From contig RHPI01002069.1 in the NCBI GenBank assembly GCA_009103225.1, forward strand, positions 1,338,329 through 1,402,328: a stretch of 64,000 nt of DNA. Direction: 5' to 3'. The notes under the pieces were generated by a model, which was not told where the DNA came from, searched no databases, and saw only the letters and a program-made list of their open reading frames with translations. Of the stretch, positions 9,985-21,962 are shown piece after piece; positions within the stretch are counted from its first letter, which is position 1, and each line of letters begins with the position of its first letter. The position numbers were made by a program, and so were the translations under genes. Origin of the DNA: Chlorokybus atmophyticus. Its lineage: Eukaryota; Streptophyta; Chlorokybophyceae; Chlorokybales; Chlorokybaceae.

Positions 9985-11850
9985 GATTTCCAAGTTATCC
10001 GCCGTAAACACCTCCAACTTCCTCGCGCACTCCATTGCAATAGCAACAGACTCCGGTGTGATATCGTGAACATTAATGTCCCCATCAGCAATAATGTCAG
10101 GGGCAACATCCACATCAGCCGTCACAGGCTCATGCATGTCCAACAGCTCATCAGGGGTTAACTCTGCCTCCACAAGCTGTTCACCTGGCATGTTGATGTA
10201 CTCAGCTAAAACCATGTCATCGATACCCAACTTGCTAATCAGCTCAGCCAACGCTTTGCACTCAGCATCTGCGATCTTCTGCATCGTCGTGGCAGCTCTT
10301 GCCACACTCTCATCAACACTGCGAGTGGCGGAATACCAACCAAATGGCCATAAGTTAGCTTGAACAAAGCAGTTCTTAAAGATATATGCGTCCTTTTCTC
10401 CCAAACAGCTAATGACCACAACACCACTTGCTTGATAGATGGCTTGACACCTTTCAGATCAGTCTCTGAGTTGAACTCCAGGACAGCGAGCAACCACGAC
10501 ACAAGCAGCTTCTTGCACCGCATCTTAAGCGGTGATGATGCCCTAATCTTTGGGCTGCACCTGCGATGTGGTGTTGGGAGGTAGGAAGACAAGGCTGATG
10601 TGTGCCATCCGTTGCAGCTCAAGCCCGTGCAGCTTCTCCCGCTTGAAACTGGCAAGTAAGGCAAGACGTGCTTAAGTGATGAACCAACCACATGCACAGT
10701 ATGCTTGTAGCCAACAAGTCAATGCAATTTCACCTGGTAAGTTGTGACAAAAAGCATTGTCAACAAGAATAATGATATGGCGATCGGACCTTGCCTCTTC
10801 GCATTCATGTCTTTCATGTAACCCTTAATAATTTGCATGGTCATCCACGCCTTCTTGCTGCTGAACCAATGCACGAAGTGATTGGGCCTGAACCCCTTGC
10901 CAAAACAATGTGGCCGTAGGCTCTTGCTGACGAGCAGCAATTTAAGCCGTTTGGAGCCGTCGGCGTTGGACGCGAACAACACGGTGACTCGCTCTTTCGT
11001 TTTTTTAAGGGCCTCGCACCTGCTTGCTCGCAAATGCCAAAGTGCGGTCTAGTGCGGCCCTTGTATAAAATGCACCTTCGTCAATGTTGAAGGTGTTCTC
11101 TACAGTTGCACCGAACTCTTGCAGCACAAGCGGTGCAGACTCTCGTGCTAACTCCACACCCACCATGTCAGCATCAGCACTTTCACCGTGTGCCTTTTTG
11201 CACACAATCCCTTCCCTGCAGCAACAAGCGCCCAACTTAGGTACACACACACATGCATGCATGCACAAACGCACGCGTACACACACACATATGCGTGCAC
11301 GAGCGCGCACACACATACGCTAACACACAGTCAAGACAAAGAGTCCTTTTACTTTGACGGCACTCACCTTTTTTGAAATTTCTCCAGCCAGACTTTGGAC
11401 GCTTTGAACTCTTCCGGGGGCACGCCCTTGGCTTGAGCCAATGTGAGCGCTTGTTATAGCAGCACGTCCGCTAATGGCAGGTTGGCAGTTTGGGCCTGAC
11501 ATGCAAAAATGCACATACAAAATCTCAACATGAATCACGGCAACAACACAGATCTACGGCATAGCAACAATAGTACTTACAATCTTAAACTATGACATCA
11601 AAGCCCGCTCAATCGATTCAACTTTTGCAGAGCGAAAGGGCTTCCGCGCTGCTTTTGTATAATCTAATTGCAACAAATCTTTTTCACATTGTCATATCTT
11701 TTGAAATTTAAGCTTAACAGTCAGCTTGAGGTGCTTCTTCGCTTTAAGCGCAAAGAGGTCATGGGTGAGAGACCTGAAGTTGACCCTCGGCGAGCAGATT
11801 TTCTTCTTTTTAAGATGAGTTAGACGCATGCGCTTCTTAGGGGACAACAT
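9985..11850 (-). pseudogene. pogo-like transposase, decayed
   Basis: The order of remnants matches the pogo family. A CENP-B N-terminal helix-turn-helix (KKRMRLTHLKKKKIC) lies near 11845. A Tc5-type DNA-binding half with ASKVWLEKFQK lies near 11400. The DDE domain starts with FNIDEGAFYTR (first Asp, near 11090), then TKERVTVLFASNADGS near 11000, VDNAFCHN (second Asp) near 10755 and LPPNTTSQVQPKD (third Asp) near 10555. The third Asp is followed directly by a stop where the family has Gln. Other stops and frame changes occur. The C-terminal part with a low-complexity acidic region ends near 9985. It would have cut and pasted the element; it is now inactive. Confidence 0.75.
11242..11325. repeat. 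Alternating purine-pyrimidine tract
   Basis: Runs of acacac, gcatgcatgc, gcgcgc and cacacaca over about 80 bases inside the second pogo-like element, in what looks like an intron or decayed part of the transposase gene. Such tracts can adopt Z-DNA; here it may be simple microsatellite expansion. Confidence 0.5.
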
Positions 11851-12189
11851 GCTGTGACAACAGAGAGAGTGAGTGTGTGTGCCTGTCAACAACGACAGCA
11901 ACAATGACGACTACTGTACAACAACAACAACAACACGCATGACCTTCGTTTTGGTTGTCCTCTGCTCCCCCTCCTCCGCTTGCTCTTGTGCCCCCTGCGC
12001 CCTCAGCGCAGCCCTAACCCTAATTCCTCGCGATAAGGGACTTACCTATTAGGCCAGAGCGCTCCTATATGGAGTGCTGTTACTCTTATTGGGAGGTGGT
12101 TTTGCCTACATGCACGAAATTGCAAGGCCTTTAGGCTCTTATATCGTAGATGCTCTTAATGTGAGGTATATGAGATCGAGGGTAGACTG

Positions 12190-13034
12190 TGCAAGCCATG
12201 ACGGACATGTTACTAGCTATGCAGTGGGGCGGACATTCTCTAAAGCGCCTGATGGCGACATTGCGGCAAAAGAAGTTGCGGGACAAGTAGGCCCTAGGCC
12301 TACATCTACTGCACGCCACCGCCGTTGCTGTATAAACTGATCTTCGTGGCGTTGCGGCAGCAACGCACAGCCTATGCAGTACGACCGCAACGACTGCGCG
12401 GGGAGCAGGCTGATTGGTACAAAAGCTTGCCCGTGCCAAGGACACGCAAATCCAACCCCACAACCCAACCCCACAAGCAGCACCTAACTACCGGCATGGA
12501 CACTGACAGCAGCTGCTGACTGAGCAGCAGAACTACCGAAGCGAAGGGGCATAGGGGCCGGGCAGAGGGGCCCTGCAGGGTTACAGCAGGCCGACTGCAG
12601 GGGTCCAGCAGCACGGAGGGTGTGGGTGAAGGAAGAACGGGAGGCTGGGAGGGGGAGTCCGTCTGCTGCTTGTGCTGCTGATGCTGCTGGCTGCCACACG
12701 AAAGTGAAAGACCAACTAGCTGCACATGCGTGCAGGTAATAGCCGTTGCGACTTACCATGCATGTCTAACGGGTTAGGCTAATAGTTAGTGTCATACTTA
12801 GGGGCTAGCAGTAGGTTAGCATGTAGCCTGGTGGTGTTGTATTGGAGAATGTGTTGGTGGTGATGTACTGACTGCATGTGTGTGATGACTGCGGTGTGCC
12901 TTGCATGCATGAAACTCGCCTTGCATCTTTTGTACACTCACTTACTGAGTTCATACGCAATTGTTGCTGTGCACTCGCGCAGAGAGCAACGACGACATAC
13001 ACCGCGCTATTACATGTCTTAAGTAACGCTTAAC
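12190..13034. other. Intergenic stretch with a diverged dispersed repeat
   Basis: No gene is supported. The part around 12593-12775 resembles 45003-45165: both have a gggtgtgggtga core, the string gggagggggagtccgt and then a gcatgcatgtctaa tail in the same order, so it is probably an old copy of a dispersed element. The 3' end of SKA1 (minus) begins at 13035. Confidence 0.35.
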
Positions 13035-14924
13035 CTACTTAAGCAGCATGTACACCTTTGTCAGCTTGCTGCCTTCTAAGCGGACATTCGTTTCGCCCAA
13101 TCGTCCAAGATGCCTCAGCACCTGTTAGTGGTTTGTGGTCAGCAACAGCAATGCGACGCGCCCACAACAACTGGCAAGCAGCAAGTGTTGCGTACTGTGA
13201 GAGTTGCTTTGCCACTGTGGTCCAACTTCACGTTGACGGCTGTACGCAAGTCATTCTCCAAAAAGAAGCTCTTCCCCTTGACAGCATCAGCGGTGGCAAT
13301 CTGCTTCAGCTCCTGCAGTACGCAGACCAGACTAAAGCTGCATATGCGGACAGCATGGCCAATCTGATGCAACCCCCCATCACTCTGTCCAAACCGTCAA
13401 CTTTGCCGTGCTGCACCCTTACCAGAACTTTCTTCAAATCCTCTTGCCCCATCTGCAGGATAACGTGCAGTCAGATCAGCATGTTAGTTAAACTTGTTGT
13501 TCCCATGCAGCACGTGCAGAGGAGTCCAGGATTTGCAAACATACCTTCTTGCGAGGCGCCTTCAGCAAGCGGGCATGGGTTTCAGAAAAGGCAGCCAGTT
13601 CATCAATGGCAGCATTCACTCTGTCCAGTGTCAGCCGGCCTCTCATGTAACTGCAACGATGCAGAGAGCAGGTCTCAGCATCCGAGCACAATCAGGCAGA
13701 CTGCAAATTAGAAGTGCAACAAGTTACCAGGATACAAACTCCCAACAAGCCATAAAGGTACCTTGACACACCCTGGAGCTCTGTCACAGTGACATAATTC
13801 CTTGGCGGTCCAGCCTTCACATCCTGCAGTTGGTGACATGTAGGGCGTGTACAACATATAGTAAGCCACACATTCAGACACTTAGCAAGCACAAGCTCCA
13901 GGAACTGTAACACCAATGAGCAGACTGCCCGACCAGCTTTGTTGAAAATTATTGCATTGAAGGACGAGGCACATGGATAGTTGTGTTGTCACAACGGCCA
14001 AGCTGCCTGTTGACGTAGTTACCGTTTGTCCCTCTTACCCGCGCTTTATGCACCTCGGGTGGTTGTTCTGCCGGCGCATCCGTGTCGGGTTGGCTGAAGG
14101 GGATGGTTGATCTGATTGCACAACGAAACTATGAGTGCGCGGCAAAGTGCTGGTTGAGAACCATGCCACCAACATGCATTAACTTCTGTCCTCAGCAGAA
14201 ATCCTCTGTGGTTGCATTGTGCATGTTGGTCATTGGCTCCAGTTCAAAACATACCGCACTTGCTGCACTGACGCTGTTGGCAAGCGTCCTGGCAGATGGG
14301 CTGCGATGTACTGCAGCTTCCTTTGCTGTGCGTGTGCTTGCTCAATCACTGTCTGCACATGGCCATTTGCAGTCAGGCATACCTCGTTGTACATGCATCA
14401 AACGCGCTTTTTGTGACAAGAAGGAGGTTTGGGTGTTTGAAGCCTGCCATTGCTGACCTTTGATGTGTATTAGCCTTGACTAGTGCTGAGAGTGCGAGAT
14501 GCATGTGAGCGTATGTTGTTGTCAACAGCAGACATCTACCTTTGCTTTAGGCAAGGCGGCGGCTTCTTCCTGCAAATACGCCCGCACCGCACTCAGCTGC
14601 TGGTCAATGGCACGCACATTTGCGTCCAGGGCGGCAAGGTCCCCCGCGTGCCTGTGGGAAGGCTCTGTATGCAGCAAACGACGCAATCATAGACTTAGCT
14701 CCACACACAACATGCAAGCCAGGCATGCGAGGGACAGGCCATGCTGGCACAGCGTGGCAGCCAAGCTGTAAGTAACATCTCTCAAGGTATTGCCTTGTCG
14801 GCGGGGCCTTACCGCGGGCACGCAGAGACGTGAGCTGCTTCATCTCTAAGATGCGCTCGTTAAAGGCGGCTACCATGGACGTAAAGCTGTCCTCCTCCAC
14901 GGGCACCATGGCCGCATGCGCCAT
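13035..14924 (-). CDS. SKA1: Spindle and kinetochore-associated protein 1 (SKA1) homolog
   Basis: Subunit of the Ska complex, which couples kinetochores to spindle microtubules. The gene is split into short exons. The N-terminal exon (ATG 14924 or 14909, donor at 14813) encodes the first helix ending SLRARG; the next (from 14664) reads GDLAALDANVRAIDQQLSAV, a coiled-coil strand; another ends in a Pro-rich linker near 14038. The microtubule-binding winged-helix domain is spread over exons 13823-13762, 13650-13545 (YMRGRLTLDRVNAAIDEL), a 30-nt exon 13452-13423, 13312-13196 (GKSFFLENDL) and 13121-13035 (VLRHLGRLGETNVRL). All these junctions keep frame with GT-AG introns. The order and motifs match human and plant SKA1. 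It is divergent with SCYL1, start codons about 580 bp apart. Confidence 0.88.
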
Positions 14925-15066
14925 CCCAAGAGCTCCGGCAGCACCGCAAGCCAGCACCTGGAGCAACCCTAGCTACCAACCGGCCGGTCCCCCGTTGAGC
15001 AGCACCTGGATACCCTACCTACGCCGTGCTTACAAGTGTTCTGCCAAAGACCGGGTCCCACCTAAA

Positions 15067-15098
<32 letters not shown>

Positions 15099-15503
15099 TC
15101 AGGGCGGCGGGGTAGGCGACACCTTTCCCGCCAGTTTTTGCACCGTTCAAAGCAAAGGGGAGCGATCAGGATTGGCTGCGGCGCAAACGGACAATCAGTC
15201 GGCAGCCCTCGATCGGGATCGGCATCAGCGCAGGCGTTGGTGGCAAGGTCAGGCAGCTGAGGTGACAGCTGGCAGCAGGCGGGTGGGCGGGCGCGCACAC
15301 CTGCTGCCTGCAGGCGAAGGTGTAGCGGCGGGCGTGGCTGAGAGAGAGATTGAAGCCTGTGTGAGCAATTCTGGTGGATTGTGCTTGAGCGCTCTCTTCG
15401 CTGGACTGTAGCTTATGTGCTGTCTGCTCACGCCATGACAGTTGGTCGATGTGCCTGCTGCTGAGTACAAAGTGCTAGCTGCTGCCGATCGAGTTGTTGC
15501 GTG
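14925..15503. promoter_or_regulatory. Shared divergent upstream region of SKA1 and SCYL1
   Basis: About 580 bp separate the two start codons. It contains a (GGC)n run at about 15067-15093 and is GC-rich, like other putative gene starts in this window. No TATA box is clear. A bidirectional promoter is inferred from position only. Confidence 0.45.
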
Positions 15504-18500
15504 ATGAGAAGCGTATTCAAGAGCTTGTTCGGGGGAGGCGGCGGCACCGCCTTTCCCTATGTAGTAGGGGAGGCGTACTCCACTGCGTGGGGCAGCTGGA
15601 CGCACCACCGTGGCACCAGCAAGGTTAGAGTTGAGGCAATCAGAGTCTTGTGTGATTTGTGCACTGCTACTCGCATGGCCGTTGCTTGCGATATGCAATG
15701 CCATGCACGTAATCAACGCAATTGATCGTTGCTTTTGTCAAGACGCCTTGCGGTCTGCGCTGACTGGGACACTGCACTGGTTGTGCATGGTATGTTGTAA
15801 TGCGTGGCGGTTAGTCTTTCGCAGTTAGACTTTGACTATCTAGGCGTTGCATTGCGGATGCTGTTTGCATGCAGCATGCTGCAATGTGACTACTTGCTTG
15901 TATGGTTGCACAGCATTGCCGTTTACAGATGTTGGAGGAATGCAATTGAGAGGCATGGCCAATCAAGCTGTATGTGACTACAATACGGCACAACACAGCC
16001 ACAACTAACTAGTGCGACTGGCGTTGAACCATTGTTGCTGAAAATACATGTTCATGAAACATTCTTGACACTGCAATGGCTTTTTTCAGGACGACGGGGC
16101 TGCGGTGTCCATCTTTGCATTTCATGCCACCAGCACAACAGACTCTAGATTAGGTGCTACGCGAAACGGCTCGAAGCGGCTGCGGACGGTACAATTAATT
16201 ATGTTCTTTGCTAAGTTCACTGTGTTTGCAGTGGGAGTCATTAACGTGGCTTTGTGCAGACTCGTCATCCTAACGTGCTTTCTTTTCTGAACGGCACGGA
16301 GATTGAAGGCGCAAACCCTCAGTACCCGACAGGTGTAACAGTTTATATTGTTACAGAGCCTGTCGTGCCGTTAGCAGAAAAGCTGAAAGAGCTACAGCTC
16401 TCCGGAGCCCAAAGGTACTGCATCAGGTCGTAAGCTGAGTGTCAGCTTTCATTGCTGTCCATGTGTAGCTTCGTGCATCCATGCAGCGAATGGCGGTAAA
16501 GCAAAGCTGTCAATAGCTTACTAGCTTAAACTGCACTTTTCACAAGCAGCTAGCGCGACATGCTGATTATATATATGTGGTTGGTTTCGCATACTCAAGC
16601 TGATGACCTGTGCCGCAGGGATGAGTACATCTCTTGGGGATTGCATCAGGTGGCGGCAGCAGTGAGCTTTCTGAACAATGACTGCAAGCTGGTATGTGCA
16701 CTCATAACCACATGACCATGCTTTCGCAATCCTACAGAGTGCTTAACATGCAGTGCATCCTGATTCAATGTTAAGAGTGCAGCTCTTAGACAGCAATGTA
16801 CGGCATACGCCTGTACCTCTGCTTTAGGCACATACACTCGGTTCTGTTGGCACAGACCTCATATTGTGTCCTCCACTCCTTGCCACAGGTCCATGGCAAC
16901 GTGTGTTTGTCAGCGGTGGTTGTGACTGCCAGTTTGGACTGGAAGCTACATGGTTTTGACTGCGTGTCAGAGTTTCCAGCCCTGGCAGCTGATGCCGAAG
17001 GCAATCCTGCTCCTGTCAGCAACGAGCCCTTCCTGGCAAGTACCATTGTTGCCCATGCAGGTGGTCAGCCTGTGATGTTACACTGTAAGCTGACTTCAGT
17101 AATTCTTGTTGTTGTGCAGCCGTATGACTTTTTGATAGGGTCACAGTACAAGCCTCTCGAGGTGACCAAGGCTGACTGGGCTACGCTAAGACAGTCTCCT
17201 CCTTGGGCTATCGATGCGTGGGGTCTAGGTAATTACATAAGGCTACTGCAAGGTTTGCTTGCATGACTATCATGTGGGAACACGGAACTTAAGTAACTTA
17301 AGTACTATGCAGGTTGCCTGTTTTTTGAGCTTTACAATGCCCGCCTCGCCAAGACAGAGGAGTTGCGCAACACCTCTAGCATACCAAAAACTTTGCTGCC
17401 CGAATACCAGAAGCTGCTCTCTGCTGCGCCCACGCGCCGCCTTAACCCCGCAAAGCTTTTAGACTCCAGTGGTGAGCTTCCCATGCAAGCTGTGAAAACG
17501 TGACCAACTTAAGTGTGTAATAAGCACGCAACCACAACTGGTGACAGCTATGGATGTAGTCATTTGCTGCGGATGATCACACAGCAGCCCATCAATGTAT
17601 GGCTTGTTGCAGAGTTCTTTCGAAACAAGCTTCTAGACACCCTTTCTTTTCTTCAAAACCTGAGTATCAAAGATGGAGCGGATAAGGACCTGTTCTTCAG
17701 AAAGCTTCCAACGCAGTTGGATACCATTCCACCAGAAATCCGCAAGAACAAGGTCTTGATTGTCAACTTTACTGCAGTATATAAACCATGTTGACCGTAA
17801 GATTGTGCATGGCACTGACGCTGTGGCGGCGCCAGGTTCTCCCACTCCTGTTGTCCGGCCTTGAGTTTGGCTCTGCTCCTGCAGCCGCCTTAAGCTCGCT
17901 TATGAAGATCGGCACAACGTTGACTCCTGAAGCGAATGCGGCGCAGGTAAGTCGGCACATAACCAAACATGGCCCACCAGCTGTTCGCATGCTAAACTGC
18001 CAGGTTTTGCTTCCTGCAGATCGTACCTTGTATAGTGAAGCTGTTTGCATCGACTGACAGAGCAGTGCGCGTTGGGTTGCTGCAAAATCTGGACTCATAT
18101 GCAGCCAATATGAGTGCAACAATCACAGACGAGCAGGTATGGTTGATGCAGCGAACATGAGCAAGAAGCAGACCTGCAGTTGCAATGTTGTTCTCATTGA
18201 TAGCTTCGTTTCATCAGGTCTTTCCCCATCTCGCCTCTGGTTTTTCAGACACATCCGCGTTCTTGAGAGAACTGACGCTTAAGTCCATGGTGTTGATAGC
18301 ACCAAAGCTGTCTCAACGGACGCTGACTCAACATGTCTTGAAACATTTGTCCAAGTTGCAAACAGATGAAGAGCCCGCAATCCGCACCAACACAACCATT
18401 TGTATTGGCAACATTGCTAGATACCTTCAAGATTCTGTAAGCCATGCCTGGAGTGCTGCTGCATCCGTGCATCTGTAATGGTGAAGGTCAGTTGACATGT

Positions 18501-19792
18501 GTTTTGCAGGCCCGCAAGCGCGTACTTGTCAATGCGTTCTGCCGCTCCTTGCGAGACCACTTTGGCCCTGCGCGCGCAGCAGGTCAGAACTTGAGACTTC
18601 CTTGTGCTTGTTGGAGCACATTGTCGTTGGGTTTCACGCATTGGCCATGGCATGCACTCAGTGCATTACATACTGCAGGGTTGATGGCGCTCATTGCCAC
18701 AAGTGTGTACTACGATCCAACAGAGATAGCTACCCGCATCCTCCCGGCTACTGTCGTGCTGACCATCGATGCTGACTTTGATGTGCGGGAGAAGGCTTTC
18801 AAGTGTACAGAGACCTTCTTGCAGCAGCTGAAGGAGCACTATGAACAGGTACATGTACCGCATGTTGTCAGCCAACTTCTCTGCCATGGCTGCTCATCTC
18901 ATATCGAATGTCGCTTGGCACGGGCAGAAAGCATCAGGTGCCGCAGAGGCCAATGCGACCAAGTCTGCTCCAGAAGGTTTCCTCAGCTGGGCAGTCAGCT
19001 CGCTATCGCTGGTCAATCGTGGCAAGGCTGGGGAAGGGGAGAGGACAAGTGGAACAGATTCACCCGGGCACCCTAGTGCAGAAAAAGTGGCAGCTACCAG
19101 CCCACGGATTGCAGCACAAGGCAAGACTGTGCCACATCAATTACAAATGGCGTCCACTGTGTTTGGAGTTCAACAGTTTTGCTGCAGCAAAGGTTGACAG
19201 CGTTGACTTGGCAGATTCAGCAAGATCTTCCTCTACCATCCCTGTTGCTACCAAAGCCCGCTGGGATACATCAACTTCTGAGTCCAGTACACCTGCAGCT
19301 ACAGACCATGGAGATGGCTGGGAAGATTACGAGCCGACGACGGAAGCCCCTCCATTGCCGCATCCCAGTACCAGCGGTCGTGTTGCGCTTTCGCCCTCGC
19401 CCGCAGTTCAAGCTTCAATGCCACCATCAAGGAGAACCAGTGATGCTGGTGAGCTTCTTAGCTAGCGGTTGCCTGGGTTTGAGTATACGGATGTCAATTG
19501 TGCATGTCACTATCAGCCCTGACATGTGCATGTCATCCTATTGCTTCCAGCAGATGCCAACAATTGGGAGGAACCTGTCAAAGATGATGACGTATGGGAG
19601 GACATGGGCATGGCCGCACCTCCACCCGCGCCACGCCCCCCTCGGGATGCTGAACTTGCTAGAGCTGCGCATGTTCAACTAGGAAGGCCAGCGCGGGGCG
19701 CTGCACGCCCTGCATTGGGTCGTGGAACCCCCAAAGCCGGACCAATGAAACTTGGCGCTCAACGCCTGTCAAAACCCTCAACCGACTTGTAG
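15504..19792 (+). CDS. SCYL1: SCY1-like pseudokinase (SCYL1 family)
   Basis: Golgi/COPI-associated pseudokinase with HEAT repeats. Exon 1 (15504-15623) reads MRSVFKSLFGGGGG and then VVGEAYSTAWGSW. Exon 2 (16090-16188) gives VSIFAFHAT; exon 3 (from about 16259) RHPNVLSFLNG. The catalytic loop and DFG positions read VHGN and HGFD instead of HRD and DFG, so it is a pseudokinase. HEAT repeats follow from about 17610 (LPLLLSGLEFGSA, VFPHLASGFSDT, RTNTTICIGNIARYL, ADFDVREKAFKCTETFL). An acidic Ser/Pro/Trp-rich tail ends with GPMKLGAQRL, equivalent to the conserved GPMKLGARKL end of animal SCYL1. At least 15 exons lie in about 4.3 kb, with introns mostly 60-250 bp. The ATG at 15504 is chosen because the family N-terminus begins there. 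Confidence 0.9.
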
Positions 19793-19997
19793 GGGTATTC
19801 TGCAACAAGCAGTGTGCGCCAGCCTGCTGGTGTTGAAGTCTCCATTGCTGATGACATTGTCTTGTGGAGTGCCTTCGGTGCATGTGTCTGAGCAGCAGCA
19901 TGTGATGGTATTTGCACCAGCCCACAGGTTGGCGCCCAGGCAGTTTGGGGTTTGTGCAAACCCCACTTTGAGGTTGGTTGTGCATATAGCATTGCAT

Positions 19998-20214
19998 AAG
20001 GTATAAGTCGTAGGGCAAGGAAGCAATTCAAATGCACAACAAGCAGCACCACACGCAGCAAGCAACCTATAAAGATCAGCAAGAGCAACACTTCAATTAT
20101 CACAGGGGCTTTACAACTATGTGCATTGTATGCACTATGTGCTCTAGGGGCGGGGCAATAGGATGCAGTGGCAAGCAGCAAGCGAGAAGCAACCAACCAA
20201 CCAACCTGAGCACA
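19998..20214 (-). repeat. Dispersed repeat, copy 1 (inverted relative to 28113-28325)
   Basis: The complement of this stretch aligns along its length with 28113-28325. It starts at gtgctcaggttggttg, passes a shared agagcacataRtgcata block and a shared agttgtaRagcccctg block, and ends at cttatacctta. Divergence is moderate. It lies just after the SCYL1 3' end. It could be a SINE-like or other nonautonomous element; no tRNA-like head was recognised. Confidence 0.6.
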
Positions 20215-21962
20215 CAGGCACAGGCGCAAGGTAAGAACCTAGGAGAGCGGTTCAGGAGCAACAGCAACAGCAAGGCGTGAGGGTGCAGGGTGGGAAGGCG
20301 GATGGCCGTGCATTGCTGGGCAAATGGGTTGCGACGTCGCAACCGCTGCTCTTGATACCGAGTCCTTGCATGCTTTGTATAAAGTGCAATAAGCTGTGTA
20401 TGTTACAAGCACGACACGTGCAAGGCTAGCAGTTACATAGCAACGAAGAGTATCGCTTGTGCAAGAACTGCACTGCATCGCTGCTCTGCTCTGCTCTCTC
20501 CCTCTCTCTCCCTCTCTCGCTCGCTCTCTCGCGCTCTCGCTCTCTCGTCACAGCAGGGGCCCATCATGCATTGTGTAGTCGGATTTTACAAGTATGTTTG
20601 CGTACAGGGTGTTCCAGCATACACGTACCTCCGCCTCCGCCTAACCGCTTGCTGCTGCGCTCAGTCCATTGTTTGTCTCTACCTGCCGAACCTCCTTCCT
20701 TACCAGTACCGCCTGTTGCACAGGTCCTTGCCCAAACTCTTGCCTGCCTGCCTGCTTGCTACCCGACCTCCGCCCCATTGCATAGCACTTGCCTACTACA
20801 CAACCTAGTGGCATGCCCCCTCGTAATTAATGAGCCCTGCCTGTGCCTGTGCGTTTGTGTGCATGCTGCGTGTGAATGTGTGCAACTTGCCTGCTACCGG
20901 AAAGCCTATGCACGCGAATCGCAGGTCCCTGTACTTCATGATGCACGCCTCACATCAGCTAATCCAAGGCATATGGATGCGCACTCTGTTGCTGGATGAT
21001 ATACACGCATGCACGCAGCCATCAGCACGCACATCGCATTCTATTACACCGCCAGGCTAGGCGTGCCGTGTGTACGTGTGCTGCTTGTGAGGACCTATCG
21101 CTGGTTGCTGCCGTTGTTGCCTTTGTGATAGGTTCCTGGTTGTGATGACGGTTGTGACAGGCACAGTTACCCAACTGTCGCAGCCAAGGGATGATGTTTG
21201 CCCCCAGCGTGCTTCATGCTGTATGGTGGAACAAATGGTGAACCGCGTGATGTTGTGCGCATGCAATGCAGTGCGGCGTGACTATATGGTATGGTGTGCT
21301 CGCGCAGTGTGAACGTCCCATGTAAAGTTATATGGCGACAGTAATCCAGCGACTGATACGCACACCGCGTTTGTTGAACCTGCCTTACTGCAACCCCTAT
21401 TTTGCCCCGCCGACGCGGCCCCACCTTGCGCAAACTTAGCTGCACGGTGTACCTTGGACAAGCCCATGCGCTCACAACAGTTGGCCTCCGCTTGCTGGCT
21501 CCCCTGGCTGCATGCCCATAGCTGGGCTGAGTGCATGCACGTGCCTGCCAACTGCCAGCTTGATGGACGCAACGCATGCAGCCATGCAGTAACTGCCGTA
21601 CCACTGGCATGCATTCGTCCTGTGGCCGCCTTGTCAAGGCAGACAGGGCCCGGAGCGCCGCGCGTGGCGCCGAGATCAACAGCAACGTTGCCAAAGCTCT
21701 CAAATATCAAGTCAAGCATACGCGTGTGTGAAGACCGCTGTAGCCTCCTCCCGCACGGTGCTTCTCGAGGTGTGCAGGTTCTTGTTGCTGCTCTTGGACA
21801 CAACCTGTTGACGCTCTGGATGACTGTTGAAGCAACACAACAGTCAAAATCTGCTCCTAGTGAAAAAGTAAAAATAGCCCCCTGGAAATGCTGCATGCCG
21901 GGATCGCTGCTTTTGTACCAAGTCAGCATTCCGGCAAGGCGGAGTTGGTTGTTGGCGGCAAG
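20215..21962. other. Intergenic region between SCYL1 and Mn-SOD
   Basis: Contains a pyrimidine-rich CTCTCT/CTCGCT tract at about 20478-20548 and several GCATGC-rich patches. Open frames on both strands lack domain signatures and are not called. The last few hundred bases are the likely Mn-SOD promoter. Confidence 0.4.

Larger units (their letters stand above)
9331..12189 (-). mobile_element. pogo/Tigger-like DNA transposon 2
   Basis: Inverted ends: CAATCTACCCTCGAT at 9331 and, on the minus strand, CAGTCTACCCTCGAT starting at 12189 (one mismatch in the first 15). TA precedes the left end at 9329-9330; the right flank lacks TA. The element is about 2.86 kb and contains a decayed minus-strand pogo transposase. 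Its ends share the CAGTCT.CCC..CG..AAGAG pattern with element 1 (451-8768), so the two are relatives. Short AAGAG-containing repeats (9350-9470, 12060-12160) fill both subterminal zones. Confidence 0.7.

Noticed and set aside
13058-13711. 217-residue plus-strand open frame
   Set aside because: It covers the antisense of several SKA1 exons and introns; the minus strand carries the conserved protein.
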